Position numbers and translations under genes: made by a program. Below the pieces are notes generated by a model. It was not told the DNA's origin. It did no database searches and saw nothing but the letters and a program-made list of their open reading frames with translations. DNA of 64,000 nt from an uncultured Aliiroseovarius sp. (GTDB lineage Bacteria; Pseudomonadota; Alphaproteobacteria; Rhodobacterales; Rhodobacteraceae): positions 124,001 through 188,000 of the forward strand of contig NZ_CANMFT010000002.1 in assembly GCF_947497285.1 (NCBI RefSeq). The letters run 5' to 3'. Shown piece after piece: positions 28,111 through 36,927 of the stretch. The stretch's first letter is position 1; each line of letters starts with the position of its first letter.

Positions 28111-29478
28111 CTAACCGGCCCCGAAAATCTCACCAACGAACCCGGTCAGGTCCGCCATCTTTTGTATCTTCAACCCGGAGCCCGAGCCGATCTTGCTGCG
28201 CGTGGGCGCGATTGCGGCGGTAAAACCAAGTTTTTGCGCTTCTTTCAACCGATTTTCGGTCTGTCCCACGGGGCGCAACGCCCCTGATAGACTGATTTCG
28301 CCAAAAACCACAGTCTCTTTCGGGATTGCGGCGTCCTCGCGCGCGGAAAGTAGCGCCGCCGCCACAGCAAGGTCGGCAGCCGGTTCGGAAATCTTCATGC
28401 CGCCTGCGACGTTAAGATAGACGTCAAGCCCGGCAAACGGGATGCCGCAACGCGCTTCCAGCACGGCCAAGATCATCGCCAGGCGCCCGCTGTCCCAGCC
28501 CAGAACCGACCGGCGCGGCTGGCTGAGGGAGGAGGGCGCGACAAGGGCCTGAAATTCGACCAGCACAGGGCGCGTGCCTTCGATACCGGCAAAAACAACC
28601 GAGCCGGGGGCGGGGTCTTCGCGGTCGGACAAGAACAGGGCCGAGGGGTTCAGAACTTCGGCCAAGCCTTTGCCTGTCATCTCGAACACGCCGATCTCAT
28701 CAGCCGGGCCAAAGCGGTTCTTGACGGCGCGCAGGATGCGGAACTGGTGGCCGCGCTCGCCTTCGAAATACAGCACCGTGTCCACCATATGTTCGACCAC
28801 GCGGGGGCCAGCGATTTGGCCGTCTTTGGTGACGTGTCCGACCAGAACGACCGAAATGCCGCGTTTTTTGGCGAAGGTTGTCAGCTCATGCGCAGCGGTG
28901 CGCACCTGGCTGACCGATCCCGGTGCACTGTCCACGTGGTCGGCCCACATGGTTTGAATGGAATCGATGATCGCCAGCGCCGGGCGTTCGGTGTCCAGCG
29001 TCGTCATGATGTCGCGCAGATTGGTCTCGGCGGCCAGGCGGACCGGGGCATCGGTCAGACCCAGACGCTGTGCGCGCATCCGCACTTGCGCTGACGCTTC
29101 CTCGCCCGAGACATAGATCGTGGGCAGGCCAGCGTGCGCAAACTTTGCGGCGGCTTGCAGAAGCAAGGTGGACTTGCCAATACCGGGGTCGCCGCCGACC
29201 AGAATGGCCGATCCGGGCACTAGACCGCCGCCCAGCACCCGGTCAAGCTCTGCCATACCGCATTCGGTGCGTGGGGGCGGGGCTTCTTCGGTGGACAGGT
29301 TTGTCAGAGTGATTGGAGATCCGCGCTTGCTACCCAAGGATTTTGAGGCAGGTCCGGCACTTAGCGGCACCTCTTCAACGATGGAATTCCATTCCCCACA
29401 CGCCTCGCACCGCCCCGACCATTTGGACGAGGACGCGCCGCAGGCGTTGCAAGTGAAGGTTTTTTGAGCTTTTGCCAT
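28111..29478 (-). CDS. radA: DNA repair protein RadA
   Basis: 455 residues. The start MAKAQKTFTCNACG at 29478 is chosen because it gives the normal N-terminal zinc finger (CNACG and CEACG) directly; the longer in-frame extension is not family-like. A RecA-like ATPase core follows with Walker A GGDPGIGKST, then the RadA-specific KNRFGPADEIG motif and a C-terminal Lon-protease-like domain (GLDVYLNVAGGMKI). RadA drives branch migration of recombination intermediates as a hexameric helicase. Followed by cvpA on the same strand. Confidence 0.96.
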   Translation of the reverse strand: MAKAQKTFTCNACGASSSKWSGRCEACGEWNSIVEEVPLSAGPASKSLGSKRGSPITLTNLSTEEAPPPRTECGMAELDRVLGGGLVPGSAILVGGDPGIGKSTLLLQAAAKFAHAGLPTIYVSGEEASAQVRMRAQRLGLTDAPVRLAAETNLRDIMTTLDTERPALAIIDSIQTMWADHVDSAPGSVSQVRTAAHELTTFAKKRGISVVLVGHVTKDGQIAGPRVVEHMVDTVLYFEGERGHQFRILRAVKNRFGPADEIGVFEMTGKGLAEVLNPSALFLSDREDPAPGSVVFAGIEGTRPVLVEFQALVAPSSLSQPRRSVLGWDSGRLAMILAVLEARCGIPFAGLDVYLNVAGGMKISEPAADLAVAAALLSAREDAAIPKETVVFGEISLSGALRPVGQTENRLKEAQKLGFTAAIAPTRSKIGSGSGLKIQKMADLTGFVGEIFGAG

Positions 29479-29518
29479 GGGGCTTTTTGCCTGACGGCGC
29501 AGGGGTGTGCAAGAGGTG

Positions 29519-29956
29519 TCAGGCCCGCTGACGTTTGGCCGCCGTGAAGCTGATCGCGATGGAGGCCAGAACGCAGGTGGTGAACAGATAAAGGCCCCAG
29601 CCGGTTTCAATCTTCGCCATGCCGACACCCTTCACGATCACGATGTAAAGCGCGATCAGGAAGATGTCTGCCATCGCCAATTTGCCCAAGACGTTGAAGA
29701 TCGGCAGCATCTTGCGGCGCATCATGCCGAACTGGATCAGCGCGAGGCCAAGCACCTTCATGATGGGCGCAAAAACCGCGAAGAAGGTGACGAGCAGCGC
29801 AAGGATCACGTCTGTGTCCCATAGGGCTTGCAGGCCCGAGATCACGCTGACTTCCGTGAGGCCAAAGAGCGGCAGGTTCAGACCCGCGCGCATGAGCGGG
29901 GCGAACCATGCGATGGGGAAGGCGATGAGGAGGGCAAGGTTGAGGTATTTGAGCAT
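29519..29956 (-). CDS. Paraquat-inducible protein A-like membrane protein
   Basis: 145 residues, four hydrophobic segments, similar to one PqiA membrane module (GLNLPLFGLTEVSVISGLQALW, MRRKMLPIFNVLGKLAMADIF). No N-terminal cysteine zinc finger is present, so it is a single-domain form. The start MLKYLNLALLIAF at 29956 is preferred, because the upstream in-frame part is charged and lacks membrane character. PqiA proteins work with MCE-type lipid transport systems. Here the gene follows an MlaF/MlaE pair, which fits a role in membrane lipid handling. Confidence 0.8.
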   Translation of the reverse strand: MLKYLNLALLIAFPIAWFAPLMRAGLNLPLFGLTEVSVISGLQALWDTDVILALLVTFFAVFAPIMKVLGLALIQFGMMRRKMLPIFNVLGKLAMADIFLIALYIVIVKGVGMAKIETGWGLYLFTTCVLASIAISFTAAKRQRA

Positions 29957-30060
29957 GGGGAAGTGCCGTCCGCGTTGGTGAGTTTCAAAGAGCGACAGAG
30001 GGGTGCAAAGACACGCGGGGTGGCGCAATCGCGCCGCCCCATGGGGGCGGGTCGGCGCGG

Positions 30061-30078
30061 CCCGGCAGGCCTGCCGGG
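30061..30078. repeat. Perfect 18-base palindrome
   Basis: CCCGGCAGG followed directly by its complement CCTGCCGGG, in the 131-base gap between the MlaF-like gene and the pqiA-like gene. No T-run follows on either strand, so it is not a typical terminator. It may be a DNA-binding site or a transcript-end structure. Confidence 0.6.
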
Positions 30079-30087
30079 CGTCTTTCC

Positions 30088-30834
30088 CTACCGCACCGCT
30101 TCAATCGGCCCCTCGGCACTGCCCGAAATGAACTGCGTCAGGTAGGGATCGCCCGAGGCGTCCATATCCGCAACCGGTCCCGTCCACTGCACCTTTCCCC
30201 CGTGTATCATCGCGACCTTGTCGGCGATCACGCGCACGGATGACATGTCGTGGGTGATGGTCATGGCGGTGGCGCCCATTTCGACGACGATCTCGCGGAT
30301 CAGGTCGTTGATGACGCCGGACATGATGGGGTCAAGGCCGGTGGTGGGTTCGTCAAAGAAGATAATCTCAGGCTCGGCGGCGATGGCGCGGGCAAGGCCG
30401 ACGCGTTTTTGCATCCCGCCCGAAAGCTCAGCGGGGAACAGGTCGGCCACATCCGGGGTCAGGCCGACACGGCGCAGCTTTTCGACCGCGATCTCGCGTG
30501 CCTCGGGCCACGGGCGGGCCAATGATCCGCGCAGCAGGCGGAAGGCGACGTTTTGCCAGACGGGCAGGCTGTCAAACAGCGCGCCACCCTGAAACAGCAT
30601 CCCGAAGCGGGCCAGAAACGCGTCGCGTTCGGCTTTCAGTGTGTCTTCGCCATCCAGCGTGATGGTGCCGCTGTCTTGTGTCATCAAGCCAAGAATACAT
30701 TTCAGAAGCACCGATTTCCCGGTGCCTGAGCCGCCGATCACCACCATGCTTTCGCCACGCGGAATGGTCAGGTTGACACCTGCCAGAACTTGCTTGGGGC
30801 CGAACCCCTTATGGACGTTTGATAATTCAATCAT
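30088..30834 (-). CDS. ABC transporter ATP-binding protein, MlaF type
   Basis: 248 residues. Walker A GGSGTGKSVLLKC, signature LSGGMQKRVGLARA and Walker B EIIFFDEPTTGLDP are all present, and HDMSS supplies the switch His. Similarity pattern and partner gene (an MlaE permease, overlapping by 4 bases) place it in the MlaF family, the ATPase of phospholipid transport across the envelope. No mlaD (MCE), mlaC or mlaB gene is adjacent, so those parts are encoded elsewhere or differ. Confidence 0.9.
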   Translation of the reverse strand: MIELSNVHKGFGPKQVLAGVNLTIPRGESMVVIGGSGTGKSVLLKCILGLMTQDSGTITLDGEDTLKAERDAFLARFGMLFQGGALFDSLPVWQNVAFRLLRGSLARPWPEAREIAVEKLRRVGLTPDVADLFPAELSGGMQKRVGLARAIAAEPEIIFFDEPTTGLDPIMSGVINDLIREIVVEMGATAMTITHDMSSVRVIADKVAMIHGGKVQWTGPVADMDASGDPYLTQFISGSAEGPIEAVR

Positions 30835-31616
30835 GAGGTAAAGAAGAAGCTGGTGAGAAGGAAGTTGGCGGCAAGGATCAGGATGGCAGCGGCCTCGACC
30901 GAGGTTTTGGTGGCCCGGCCCACACCCTGTGCGCCGCGTCCGGAATTCATTCCGTGATAGCAGCCCATCACAGCGGCAATGAACCCGAAAACCGCGCCTT
31001 TCACAAGGGACGACACGATGTCAGCGGTTTCAAGGAAGTTCCACGTGTTGGTCAGATAAGCGCCGGGCGCGAAGCCCAACTGCTTGGTGCCCACGATATA
31101 GCCGCCCATGATGCCGATGATATCGCCGATGCCCACAAGGGCCGGCACGACAAGGATTGCGGCCAGCACACGGGGCGCAGTCAGGTATTTCATCGGGTGC
31201 GTGGACAGGGTGACAAGGGCGTCGATCTGCTCGGTCACTTTCATCGTCGCAATCTCGGCCGCAATGGAGGAGGTGACACGCGCGGCAATCATCAGGCCCA
31301 CCAGCACTGGGCCAAGTTCACGCACCATGCCGATGGCAACGATCTGCGGCACCACGGCCTCGGCCGAGAACCGCTGGCCGCCCGAGTAGATTTGCAAGGC
31401 AAGCGCCGCGCCGGTGAAGATCGCGGTGAGGCCCACCACGGGCAGGCTGAAATAGCCAATATTCAAAAGCGCGTTCAGAAACTCGCGCGGATAATAGGGA
31501 GGGCGCACGATATGGCTAAGCGACTGGCCCGCGAAAATCGCGACGCGCCCCACCATGGCCAAAAAGCCCAGCGTGGCACGGCCAAGAGCCGCCAGAGGGT
31601 ATGTGATCGGCTTCAT
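30831..31616 (-). CDS. MlaE family lipid ABC transporter permease
   Basis: 261 residues, five to six hydrophobic helices. Hallmarks of the MlaE family are the helix [20 protein letters not shown], the conserved [20 protein letters not shown] region, and [21 protein letters not shown]. It overlaps mlaF by 4 bases and alr by 4 bases, giving a compact alr-mlaE-mlaF unit. Forms the membrane channel of an Mla-type phospholipid transporter, moving lipids between the inner and outer membranes. Confidence 0.92.
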   Translation of the reverse strand: MKPITYPLAALGRATLGFLAMVGRVAIFAGQSLSHIVRPPYYPREFLNALLNIGYFSLPVVGLTAIFTGAALALQIYSGGQRFSAEAVVPQIVAIGMVRELGPVLVGLMIAARVTSSIAAEIATMKVTEQIDALVTLSTHPMKYLTAPRVLAAILVVPALVGIGDIIGIMGGYIVGTKQLGFAPGAYLTNTWNFLETADIVSSLVKGAVFGFIAAVMGCYHGMNSGRGAQGVGRATKTSVEAAAILILAANFLLTSFFFTS

Positions 31617-32662
31617 CCGCGACCTCGCGCGTAATAGCGGGCATAACGCGCGCCAAGTTGTGTCAGGACTTCATAACCGATTGTGCCCGCCACGTCAGCC
31701 AGATCATCAACGCTTTGGTGGTCGCCCAGTATGGTCAGAGCCTTGGGTGTCTCGCTCAGGTGGGTGACATCGACGCAGATCAGGTCCATGGACACGCGGC
31801 CAAGGATTGGGCAGGGCGTGTCTTGATGAAACATGACCGCCTTGTTTGATACGTGCCGGGCGAGGCCGTCTGCGTAACCGCCGCTGACCGTGGCCACGCG
31901 GGTCGGGTGTTCGGCGATCCAGGTGTTAGAATACCCAACACTTTCGCCCGCAGCCACGTCGCGAATTTGCACCACAGGCAAGTCGAGCGAGACGACGGGC
32001 TGGGCCTTGTCGAAGGGCAAACCACCGTAAAGACCGATACCGGGTCGGGTCAGGTCGAAATGGTAGTCAGGCCCCATCAGAATGCCGCCGGTCGCCGCGA
32101 GGCTGCGGGGCGCGTCCACGTCGTCGGTCATTTCATGGAACGCATCAAGCTGTTGGCGGTTCATCAGGTGCGTGGGTTCATCCGCGCAAGCCAGGTGGCT
32201 CATGACAAGACGCGGACCCTGTGCCAGAACCAGTTCCCGCAAGGCGGCCCATTCTGCCGGTTCCAGGCCAAGGCGGTTCATTCCGGTATCAAGCTGCACA
32301 CCGAACGGATGGCCCGGCAGGGCTTCAAAATGGCGCGTCAGCTGATCGACGGAATTCAGCATCGGCACGAGACCCAGATCGTGGATCATGTCGGTGTCGC
32401 CAGACATATGCCCGGCAAAAACGCTGATCTCTGGCCCTGGGCCAAGCGCTTCGCGCACCGCGGCGCCTTCTTCGGCCACCGCAACAAAGAACCGTCGCGC
32501 ACCGGCTGCAGCAAGGGCACGTGCAACTTTTCCGACGCCCAGCCCATAGGCATCGGCTTTGACCACGGCGGCTGTTTGCACACCTTGGTCGCTTTTTGCA
32601 TCGAGCGCCCGCCAATTGGCGGCCACGGCGTCAAGATCAATCGTTAGTCTACCCGTACTCAT
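31613..32662 (-). CDS. alr: Alanine racemase
   Basis: 349 residues, PLP-dependent interconversion of L- and D-alanine for peptidoglycan. The PLP Lys is Lys35 in [12 protein letters not shown]. The C-terminal catalytic Tyr region and the substrate-binding [15 protein letters not shown] are clear. The start [13 protein letters not shown] at 32662 is the family start; an upstream in-frame codon adds an unlikely Cys/His-rich leader. It ends in an overlap with mlaE, so lipid transport and cell wall precursors are cotranscribed here. Confidence 0.95.
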   Translation of the reverse strand: MSTGRLTIDLDAVAANWRALDAKSDQGVQTAAVVKADAYGLGVGKVARALAAAGARRFFVAVAEEGAAVREALGPGPEISVFAGHMSGDTDMIHDLGLVPMLNSVDQLTRHFEALPGHPFGVQLDTGMNRLGLEPAEWAALRELVLAQGPRLVMSHLACADEPTHLMNRQQLDAFHEMTDDVDAPRSLAATGGILMGPDYHFDLTRPGIGLYGGLPFDKAQPVVSLDLPVVQIRDVAAGESVGYSNTWIAEHPTRVATVSGGYADGLARHVSNKAVMFHQDTPCPILGRVSMDLICVDVTHLSETPKALTILGDHQSVDDLADVAGTIGYEVLTQLGARYARYYARGRG

Positions 32663-32769
32663 GAGGGGGTTTTTGACGTGCGTGTGGCTCAGGTCAAGGC
32701 AAAAAGCCTGTCGCAAGCAGTGCCACGCGGATTTCCCCGTCGCGTGTCGTTGAGGTCGCGCGTTGGCAG

Positions 32770-33984
32770 TCAGTCCACCAATGTCGTTTGGACCTTGCTT
32801 GACCCTTCCAATGTGCGGTGAACCGGGCAGCGGTCTGCGATCTCCAACAAGCGGGTCCGCTGTTTTTCATCCAATGTGCCATCAAGGTGAATGGCGCGGT
32901 GAAACCTGTCGATCCGGTCGCGCGTGCCTGTTTCTGCGTCCTGTGCATGCACTTTTTCGTGGCTGACATCGACCCAGACATGATCCAGCGCCCAGCCCTT
33001 GCGCCGTGCATACATACGAATGGTCATCGAGGTGCAAGCGGCAAGGCCGGCTGCCAAGAAACCATAGGGCGACATGCCCTTGTTGGTTCCGCCATAGGCC
33101 AAGGGTTCGTCTGCCAGTGTGTGATGGCTGGGGCCGGACTGAATGTCTTGCAAAAACCCGCGGGGGTCGGCCTCGGTCGCGCGCACGACCCCTTCGGGCG
33201 CGCCCGGCGGGGGGGCAGGGGCTGCAAGGCGCACATATCTTGCCGCCCATGCCGCGATCACTTCGGCCACGTATTCCGCGTCTTGCGGACGCGTGATCAG
33301 GTGATCTGCGTCATCCAGAGTCACAAAGCTTTTTGGATGCTTCGCTGCGGTGAAGATGCGCGCGGCATTGTCGATCGACACGATGGCGTCGCGGGGTGCA
33401 TGAAGCACCAGCAGCGCCGGCCGAAACGAGGAGAGCGTTTCCTCCAGCTTGCTTGTGGTCACGTCGTCGAGAAAATCAACCCCGACCTGAAAGGGCCGCC
33501 CACCCACAGAGACTTGGGTCACGCCCTCTGACCGGATGCGGGGCACGGCGTCTTCGAAGGTCTTCACCACATGGGCCGGGTCTGCAGGGGCGCCGATCGT
33601 GACCACCGCTTTGGTCTTGGGCAGGTTGGCCGCAGCCATGATGACGGCAGCCCCACCCAGCGAATGCCCGATCAACAGGCTGGGCGACATGCCGCGATCG
33701 GACAGCGCCTTGGCCGCGTGTTCGATATCGCGGACGTTTGAGGTGAAATGGGTGTTCTCAAATTCGCCGCCCGAATGGCCCAGACCGGTGAAATCAAAGC
33801 GTAGAACGGCGATGCCAAGCCCGGCCAGACGGGCCGCGATCCGGCGGGCTGCAATGATGTCCTTGCCGCATGTGAAGCAATGCGCGAACAGCGCGGTGGC
33901 CAGATGTGGGCCATCCGGCAGATCCAGTCGCGCAGCCAACGAATGGCCGCCATGGCCGGTGAAGGTGAATTTTTCAGTGGTCAT
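32770..33984 (-). CDS. Bifunctional alpha/beta hydrolase-OsmC fusion protein
   Basis: 404 residues with two domains. Residues about 1-255 form an alpha/beta hydrolase with the nucleophile elbow GHSLGG (Ser108), an oxyanion region [15 protein letters not shown] and a late His in [10 protein letters not shown]. Residues about 270-404 form an OsmC/Ohr-like peroxiredoxin domain with the two typical cysteines, in [17 protein letters not shown] and [11 protein letters not shown]. Such fusions are common in proteobacteria. They likely combine ester hydrolysis with peroxide reduction. The start at 33984 gives a normal hydrolase N-terminus. Divergent from the endonuclease/exonuclease/phosphatase-family gene. 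Confidence 0.9.
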   Translation of the reverse strand: MTTEKFTFTGHGGHSLAARLDLPDGPHLATALFAHCFTCGKDIIAARRIAARLAGLGIAVLRFDFTGLGHSGGEFENTHFTSNVRDIEHAAKALSDRGMSPSLLIGHSLGGAAVIMAAANLPKTKAVVTIGAPADPAHVVKTFEDAVPRIRSEGVTQVSVGGRPFQVGVDFLDDVTTSKLEETLSSFRPALLVLHAPRDAIVSIDNAARIFTAAKHPKSFVTLDDADHLITRPQDAEYVAEVIAAWAARYVRLAAPAPPPGAPEGVVRATEADPRGFLQDIQSGPSHHTLADEPLAYGGTNKGMSPYGFLAAGLAACTSMTIRMYARRKGWALDHVWVDVSHEKVHAQDAETGTRDRIDRFHRAIHLDGTLDEKQRTRLLEIADRCPVHRTLEGSSKVQTTLVD

Positions 33985-34110
33985 TGGGCCTCCAGACGAT
34001 GTGAGTTGCACATTGGGTGTCTTGGCGCAGCCTCACAAGGTCGGCGGAGCGTTGCTCACGCACAGGTGATGGAATGTTCCCTTTTTCGAAGGAAGGCGTA
34101 TCAAGAGCGC

Positions 34111-35001
34111 ATGATAGAGCGCGGTCTGAAAATCTTGCTGGTGGTGCTGCTGTTCGCGGTCGGTGTGGGCTATCTTGGCCACCACCACCCGGCAGGGGAC
34201 AGTTTCGCGGTGTTTCGCCCGCAACTGGCCGCTGGTCTGTTGGCGCTGGGTGTCCTGCTCTGGCTGGTTTCGGCGCGCAAGCTGGCCGTGTTCGCAATTG
34301 CGGTCGCAACCCTTGCTCTGGGTCCAATCTTGCGCATGAACGGTGTTCTGAATGCCGCAAGCGAGATGGACCTGAGCGTGTATCAAAAGAACATGCGGTT
34401 CCGTGTGGAAGATCCCAAGCTGCTGGGGGACGACGTTATGAAGCGGCGTCCGGATTTTCTGACCCTGCAAGAGGTGAGCGGGGCGAATATGGCGCTGTTT
34501 GACACGTTGGGGGCAACCTATGGCGCGCGTCAATTCTGTCCCTTTGCCACGGTTGGCGGGGTCGGTGTCGCGTCGCGTTGGCCGATTGTCGAAGGGTCTG
34601 GGTTCTGTGCCGAAGCTGACGGGCTTGCCGCTATGCAGGTCACCACCCCGAAAGGCCCGGTCTGGGTGGTGTCGATCCATCTGCACTGGCCATGGCCCTA
34701 CAGCCAACCCGCCCATCTGGCGCGTCTTTTGCCCCGGCTTGCGAAAATGTCGGGACCGATGGTGATTGGTGGTGATTTCAACATGGTGCCTTGGAGCGAC
34801 GCGCTGCGCAATGTCGCCATGGCAAGCAACACGATGCGGATCGGGCCGCCCCACGTGACTTTGACCAAGCTGAAGGGCTGGATGCGTGTGCCGATTGATC
34901 ATATTTTTGTCAGCGAAGGAGAGGGGATCGTCCAGCGGTTGCCGCGTCTCGGATCTGATCACTATGGCCTGTTTGCACGCTTCGCGCTTCCTTTCAACTA
35001 A
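34111..35001 (+). CDS. Membrane-anchored endonuclease/exonuclease/phosphatase family protein
   Basis: 296 residues. Three hydrophobic helices in the first 95 residues (ILLVVLLFAVGVGYLG, LAAGLLALGVLLWLV, LAVFAIAVATLALGP) precede a soluble EEP domain. Its motifs are LTLQEVSG (metal-binding Glu), GGDFNMVPWS, PIDHIFVS and GSDHYGLFARFAL (catalytic Asp-His). The domain probably faces the periplasm or outside. The start at 34111 leaves a short positive leader (IERGLK) before the first helix; a start at 34069 is possible. Substrate could be DNA, a phospholipid or an inositol phosphate; unknown. Confidence 0.85.
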   Translation: MIERGLKILLVVLLFAVGVGYLGHHHPAGDSFAVFRPQLAAGLLALGVLLWLVSARKLAVFAIAVATLALGPILRMNGVLNAASEMDLSVYQKNMRFRVEDPKLLGDDVMKRRPDFLTLQEVSGANMALFDTLGATYGARQFCPFATVGGVGVASRWPIVEGSGFCAEADGLAAMQVTTPKGPVWVVSIHLHWPWPYSQPAHLARLLPRLAKMSGPMVIGGDFNMVPWSDALRNVAMASNTMRIGPPHVTLTKLKGWMRVPIDHIFVSEGEGIVQRLPRLGSDHYGLFARFALPFN

Positions 35002-35072
35002 GCGCGCGCGTCGAGCTTGCCTTTGCGTGTTGTCGCGCAGATGCTGCAGGGCGCATGAGAACGAGGCCGCAG

Positions 35073-35852
35073 ATGGTGGAAATCTGTCAGAACGACCTTC
35101 CCATACGCCCGTGGGAGGACACCCGCCTGAACCGGTTGCCGGGTCTGAACCCGACCGCGCCGGGCGAATGGTTGATCCAAGACGATGCCTATGCGGCGCA
35201 GATGGCCTATCGGGTTACACTTATGCGCGACCATCAAGACGCTGTGCATCGTCTGTCATCTGATGCGCGGGCCGCGGCGCGCGAGCTTCTTGAAACGGTG
35301 TTGGACGAGCTCGCGAATACGGACGGGTTTCAGGTCTCAAGGACCGAGGTGCGCTGTCCCGACGGGCGGGTGGTCAAGATAGACGAGCGCGCGCCCCTTC
35401 TGACCTGTGGGGCATTGGTGCAGGAAGACTTTGTCATCATGCAAAAGCAAGGCGACGAGCATGTGCTGACCGGTGCCATCCTGTGTTTTCCGGCTAGTTG
35501 GTCGCTGGCGCAGAAATATATGCGACCAATGCTGCGCATTCACAAACCGGTCGCTGCGTATACGGACGACATCGCCCGACGGGTTCAGCGGTTGTTTGAT
35601 GGCATACGGACCCAGCGCCCGATGTGGCGCGCCAATCATCTGCTCTATGACGACCCGGAGCTTCATCAACCCAGAACCGAAGAGGACCGTCGCGACGGGT
35701 CGGGCGAGGGGCCAAAATGGCTGCGTGTTGAGCGTCAAGGAATGCGGCGGTTGCCGGTGACGGATGCAGTCGTGTTCTCGATCCATACATATGTGCTGTC
35801 AGATGCGCGACTTAGGCAGTTGAACATCCAGGTGCCGGGGCTGCACAACTAG
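35073..35852 (+). CDS. DUF3445 family protein (heme-dependent oxidative N-demethylase-like)
   Basis: 259 residues from the ATG at 35073, which follows GAACGAGG; an ATG at 35055 is an alternative. The sequence (LPIRPWEDTRLNRLPGLNPT, FVIMQKQGDEHVLTGAILCF, FSIHTYVL) matches the DUF3445 family. A few members have been described as haem-dependent oxygenases that demethylate secondary or tertiary amines. This would fit a methylated-amine-using marine bacterium that also carries soxBDAG in this window. It is downstream of the endonuclease/exonuclease/phosphatase-family gene by 71 bases. Substrate not provable from sequence. Confidence 0.8.
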   Translation: MVEICQNDLPIRPWEDTRLNRLPGLNPTAPGEWLIQDDAYAAQMAYRVTLMRDHQDAVHRLSSDARAAARELLETVLDELANTDGFQVSRTEVRCPDGRVVKIDERAPLLTCGALVQEDFVIMQKQGDEHVLTGAILCFPASWSLAQKYMRPMLRIHKPVAAYTDDIARRVQRLFDGIRTQRPMWRANHLLYDDPELHQPRTEEDRRDGSGEGPKWLRVERQGMRRLPVTDAVVFSIHTYVLSDARLRQLNIQVPGLHN

Positions 35853-36064
35853 GCGCTTTCGCCAAACGATGGGTTTTGGCGCGCTGATATTCTCCTGCAG
35901 GTAGGCGAAATTCGCCTCATGAGAGCGGTGCGTTGCCTGTTCGCATCGGTTTTAAACTTCGGGTCGAGATGACCGCTTTGTTCATGGTAGATTTTGACAG
36001 CAGCAATATGATCCGCCCGAAATCCGGTCACGCGCGTGGTTTTGCACGGGTTGGTCTGATCGGA

Positions 36065-36081
36065 CACCTCGCAACGAGGTG
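36065..36081 (+). other. Short perfect hairpin upstream of small lipoprotein gene
   Basis: CACCTCG (36065-36071), loop CAA, CGAGGTG (36075-36081), followed by GCATTTTATTG. It lies 29 bases before the lipoprotein start in a 258-base gap with no clear ORF. It could be a leader attenuator or the terminator of an unseen small RNA. Confidence 0.5.
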
Positions 36082-36110
36082 CATTTTATTGTTGAATGAA
36101 AGTAGGGTAG

Positions 36111-36374
36111 ATGATGAAGCTCAAAATCTCCGTTCTCGCGGTTGCATCCGCAACTATCTTGTCAGGTTGCTTTGATCGGGCCGGCTATGAAACCATCCCC
36201 GTCAAGCTTGAGACGCCGGAAGGTGTTGTGACCTGTCAGCTTTACACCCCCAAGCGCGTGATGTGGGATCGCGCGATTGCGGCGCCTGATGGAATGACCA
36301 CCGAAGAAGCGAACGCCTATTGCGTCGAAGAAGGTCAGCGTCAGGTGGATGCCTACAAAGCCAGCAAAGGCTAG
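36111..36374 (+). CDS. Small lipoprotein of unknown function
   Basis: 87 residues. Signal peptide KLKISVLAVASATILSGC with lipobox LSGC (Cys20), then a short periplasmic part with two further cysteines (VVTCQLYTPK and NAYCVEEG) that may pair. ATG at 36111; the next ATG at 36114 is also possible. Preceded by a hairpin and an AAAGTAGGG site, and followed by a strong terminator at 36401, so it is a single-gene transcript. No known domain recognised. Confidence 0.75.
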   Translation: MMKLKISVLAVASATILSGCFDRAGYETIPVKLETPEGVVTCQLYTPKRVMWDRAIAAPDGMTTEEANAYCVEEGQRQVDAYKASKG

Positions 36375-36400
36375 GCGACACACTGTTCTAGAATGCCAAA

Positions 36401-36432
36401 AACGGGCCAGTCGCGAACTGGCCCGTTTTTTG
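36401..36432 (+). terminator. Intrinsic terminator after the small lipoprotein gene
   Basis: Perfect 11-bp stem AACGGGCCAGT (36401-36411) with ACTGGCCCGTT (36417-36427), loop CGCGA, followed by TTTTTG. Confidence 0.9.
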
Positions 36433-36544
36433 TTGTCTTGTGGTTCAAGCCTTCACAGCTTTGGCGCAGCCAATCGCGCGGTGGCAGTTGACCTGCGGGT
36501 CTTGAGCGGTTCGCGCATCGTATGGCGAACGCGGTGAGAGCCGC

Positions 36545-36739
36545 TTATTTTGCCGGAGCCTGATTGGTTTTCAAAATGCTTTGCATCCACCGCCGAAGTC
36601 CGGTCTGTGCAGCGCCCTTGTTTGGTGCGTCTTTAGACCCGACCTGACGGAAGGCATCGTTCAAGCGAAGCTCGGCCTGGCGAGTTTCTTTCGCAGAACT
36701 GCGGTAGTCGCTTTGTGATGTCATCAAGCCCATGTTCAT
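36545..36739 (-). CDS. Possible small protein of unknown function
   Basis: 64 residues from MNMGLMTSQSDYRSSAKETR, ending in RRWMQSILKTNQAPAK. A weak purine-rich site (GGGAAAGAA) precedes the start. The composition (Lys/Arg/Gln/Ala) is that of a soluble basic protein; no signal peptide and no known motif. It lies between the lipoprotein terminator and glnA with no overlapping gene. It could equally be non-coding, and codon pattern gives only mild support. Confidence 0.3.
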   Translation of the reverse strand: MNMGLMTSQSDYRSSAKETRQAELRLNDAFRQVGSKDAPNKGAAQTGLRRWMQSILKTNQAPAK

Positions 36740-36880
36740 TTCTTTCCCGTAGTAATCCTGACACCTCGCAAGCTGCACACAGAGCATGAGATTTGTTGGG
36801 AAAGATTGTGGCATTTTCGCAGAAGATTTGGCGGTGGTCGCCACAATTCAGGGTGGTGGGGTGCCGGGGTGCGCACGCAA

Positions 36881-36905
36881 AAAGGGCGCCGCATGGGCGC
36901 CCTTT
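36881..36905 (-). terminator. Intrinsic terminator after glnA
   Basis: Perfect 10-bp stem AAAGGGCGCC (36881-36890) with GGCGCCCTTT (36896-36905), loop GCATG, giving a T-run on the minus strand. It sits 22 bases past the glnA stop. Confidence 0.85.
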
Positions 36906-36927
36906 CAATTGAAGTGCCGCGCGTGGA

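Noticed and set aside
33880-34110. N-terminal extension of the endonuclease/exonuclease/phosphatase-family gene
   Set aside because: It overlaps the divergent hydrolase-OsmC gene and its promoter region, and would bury the first membrane helix.
35849-36067. Open frame of 72 codons on the minus strand
   Set aside because: No ribosome site, its start falls inside the 36065-36081 hairpin, and it has no recognisable domain. Base composition gives no support.
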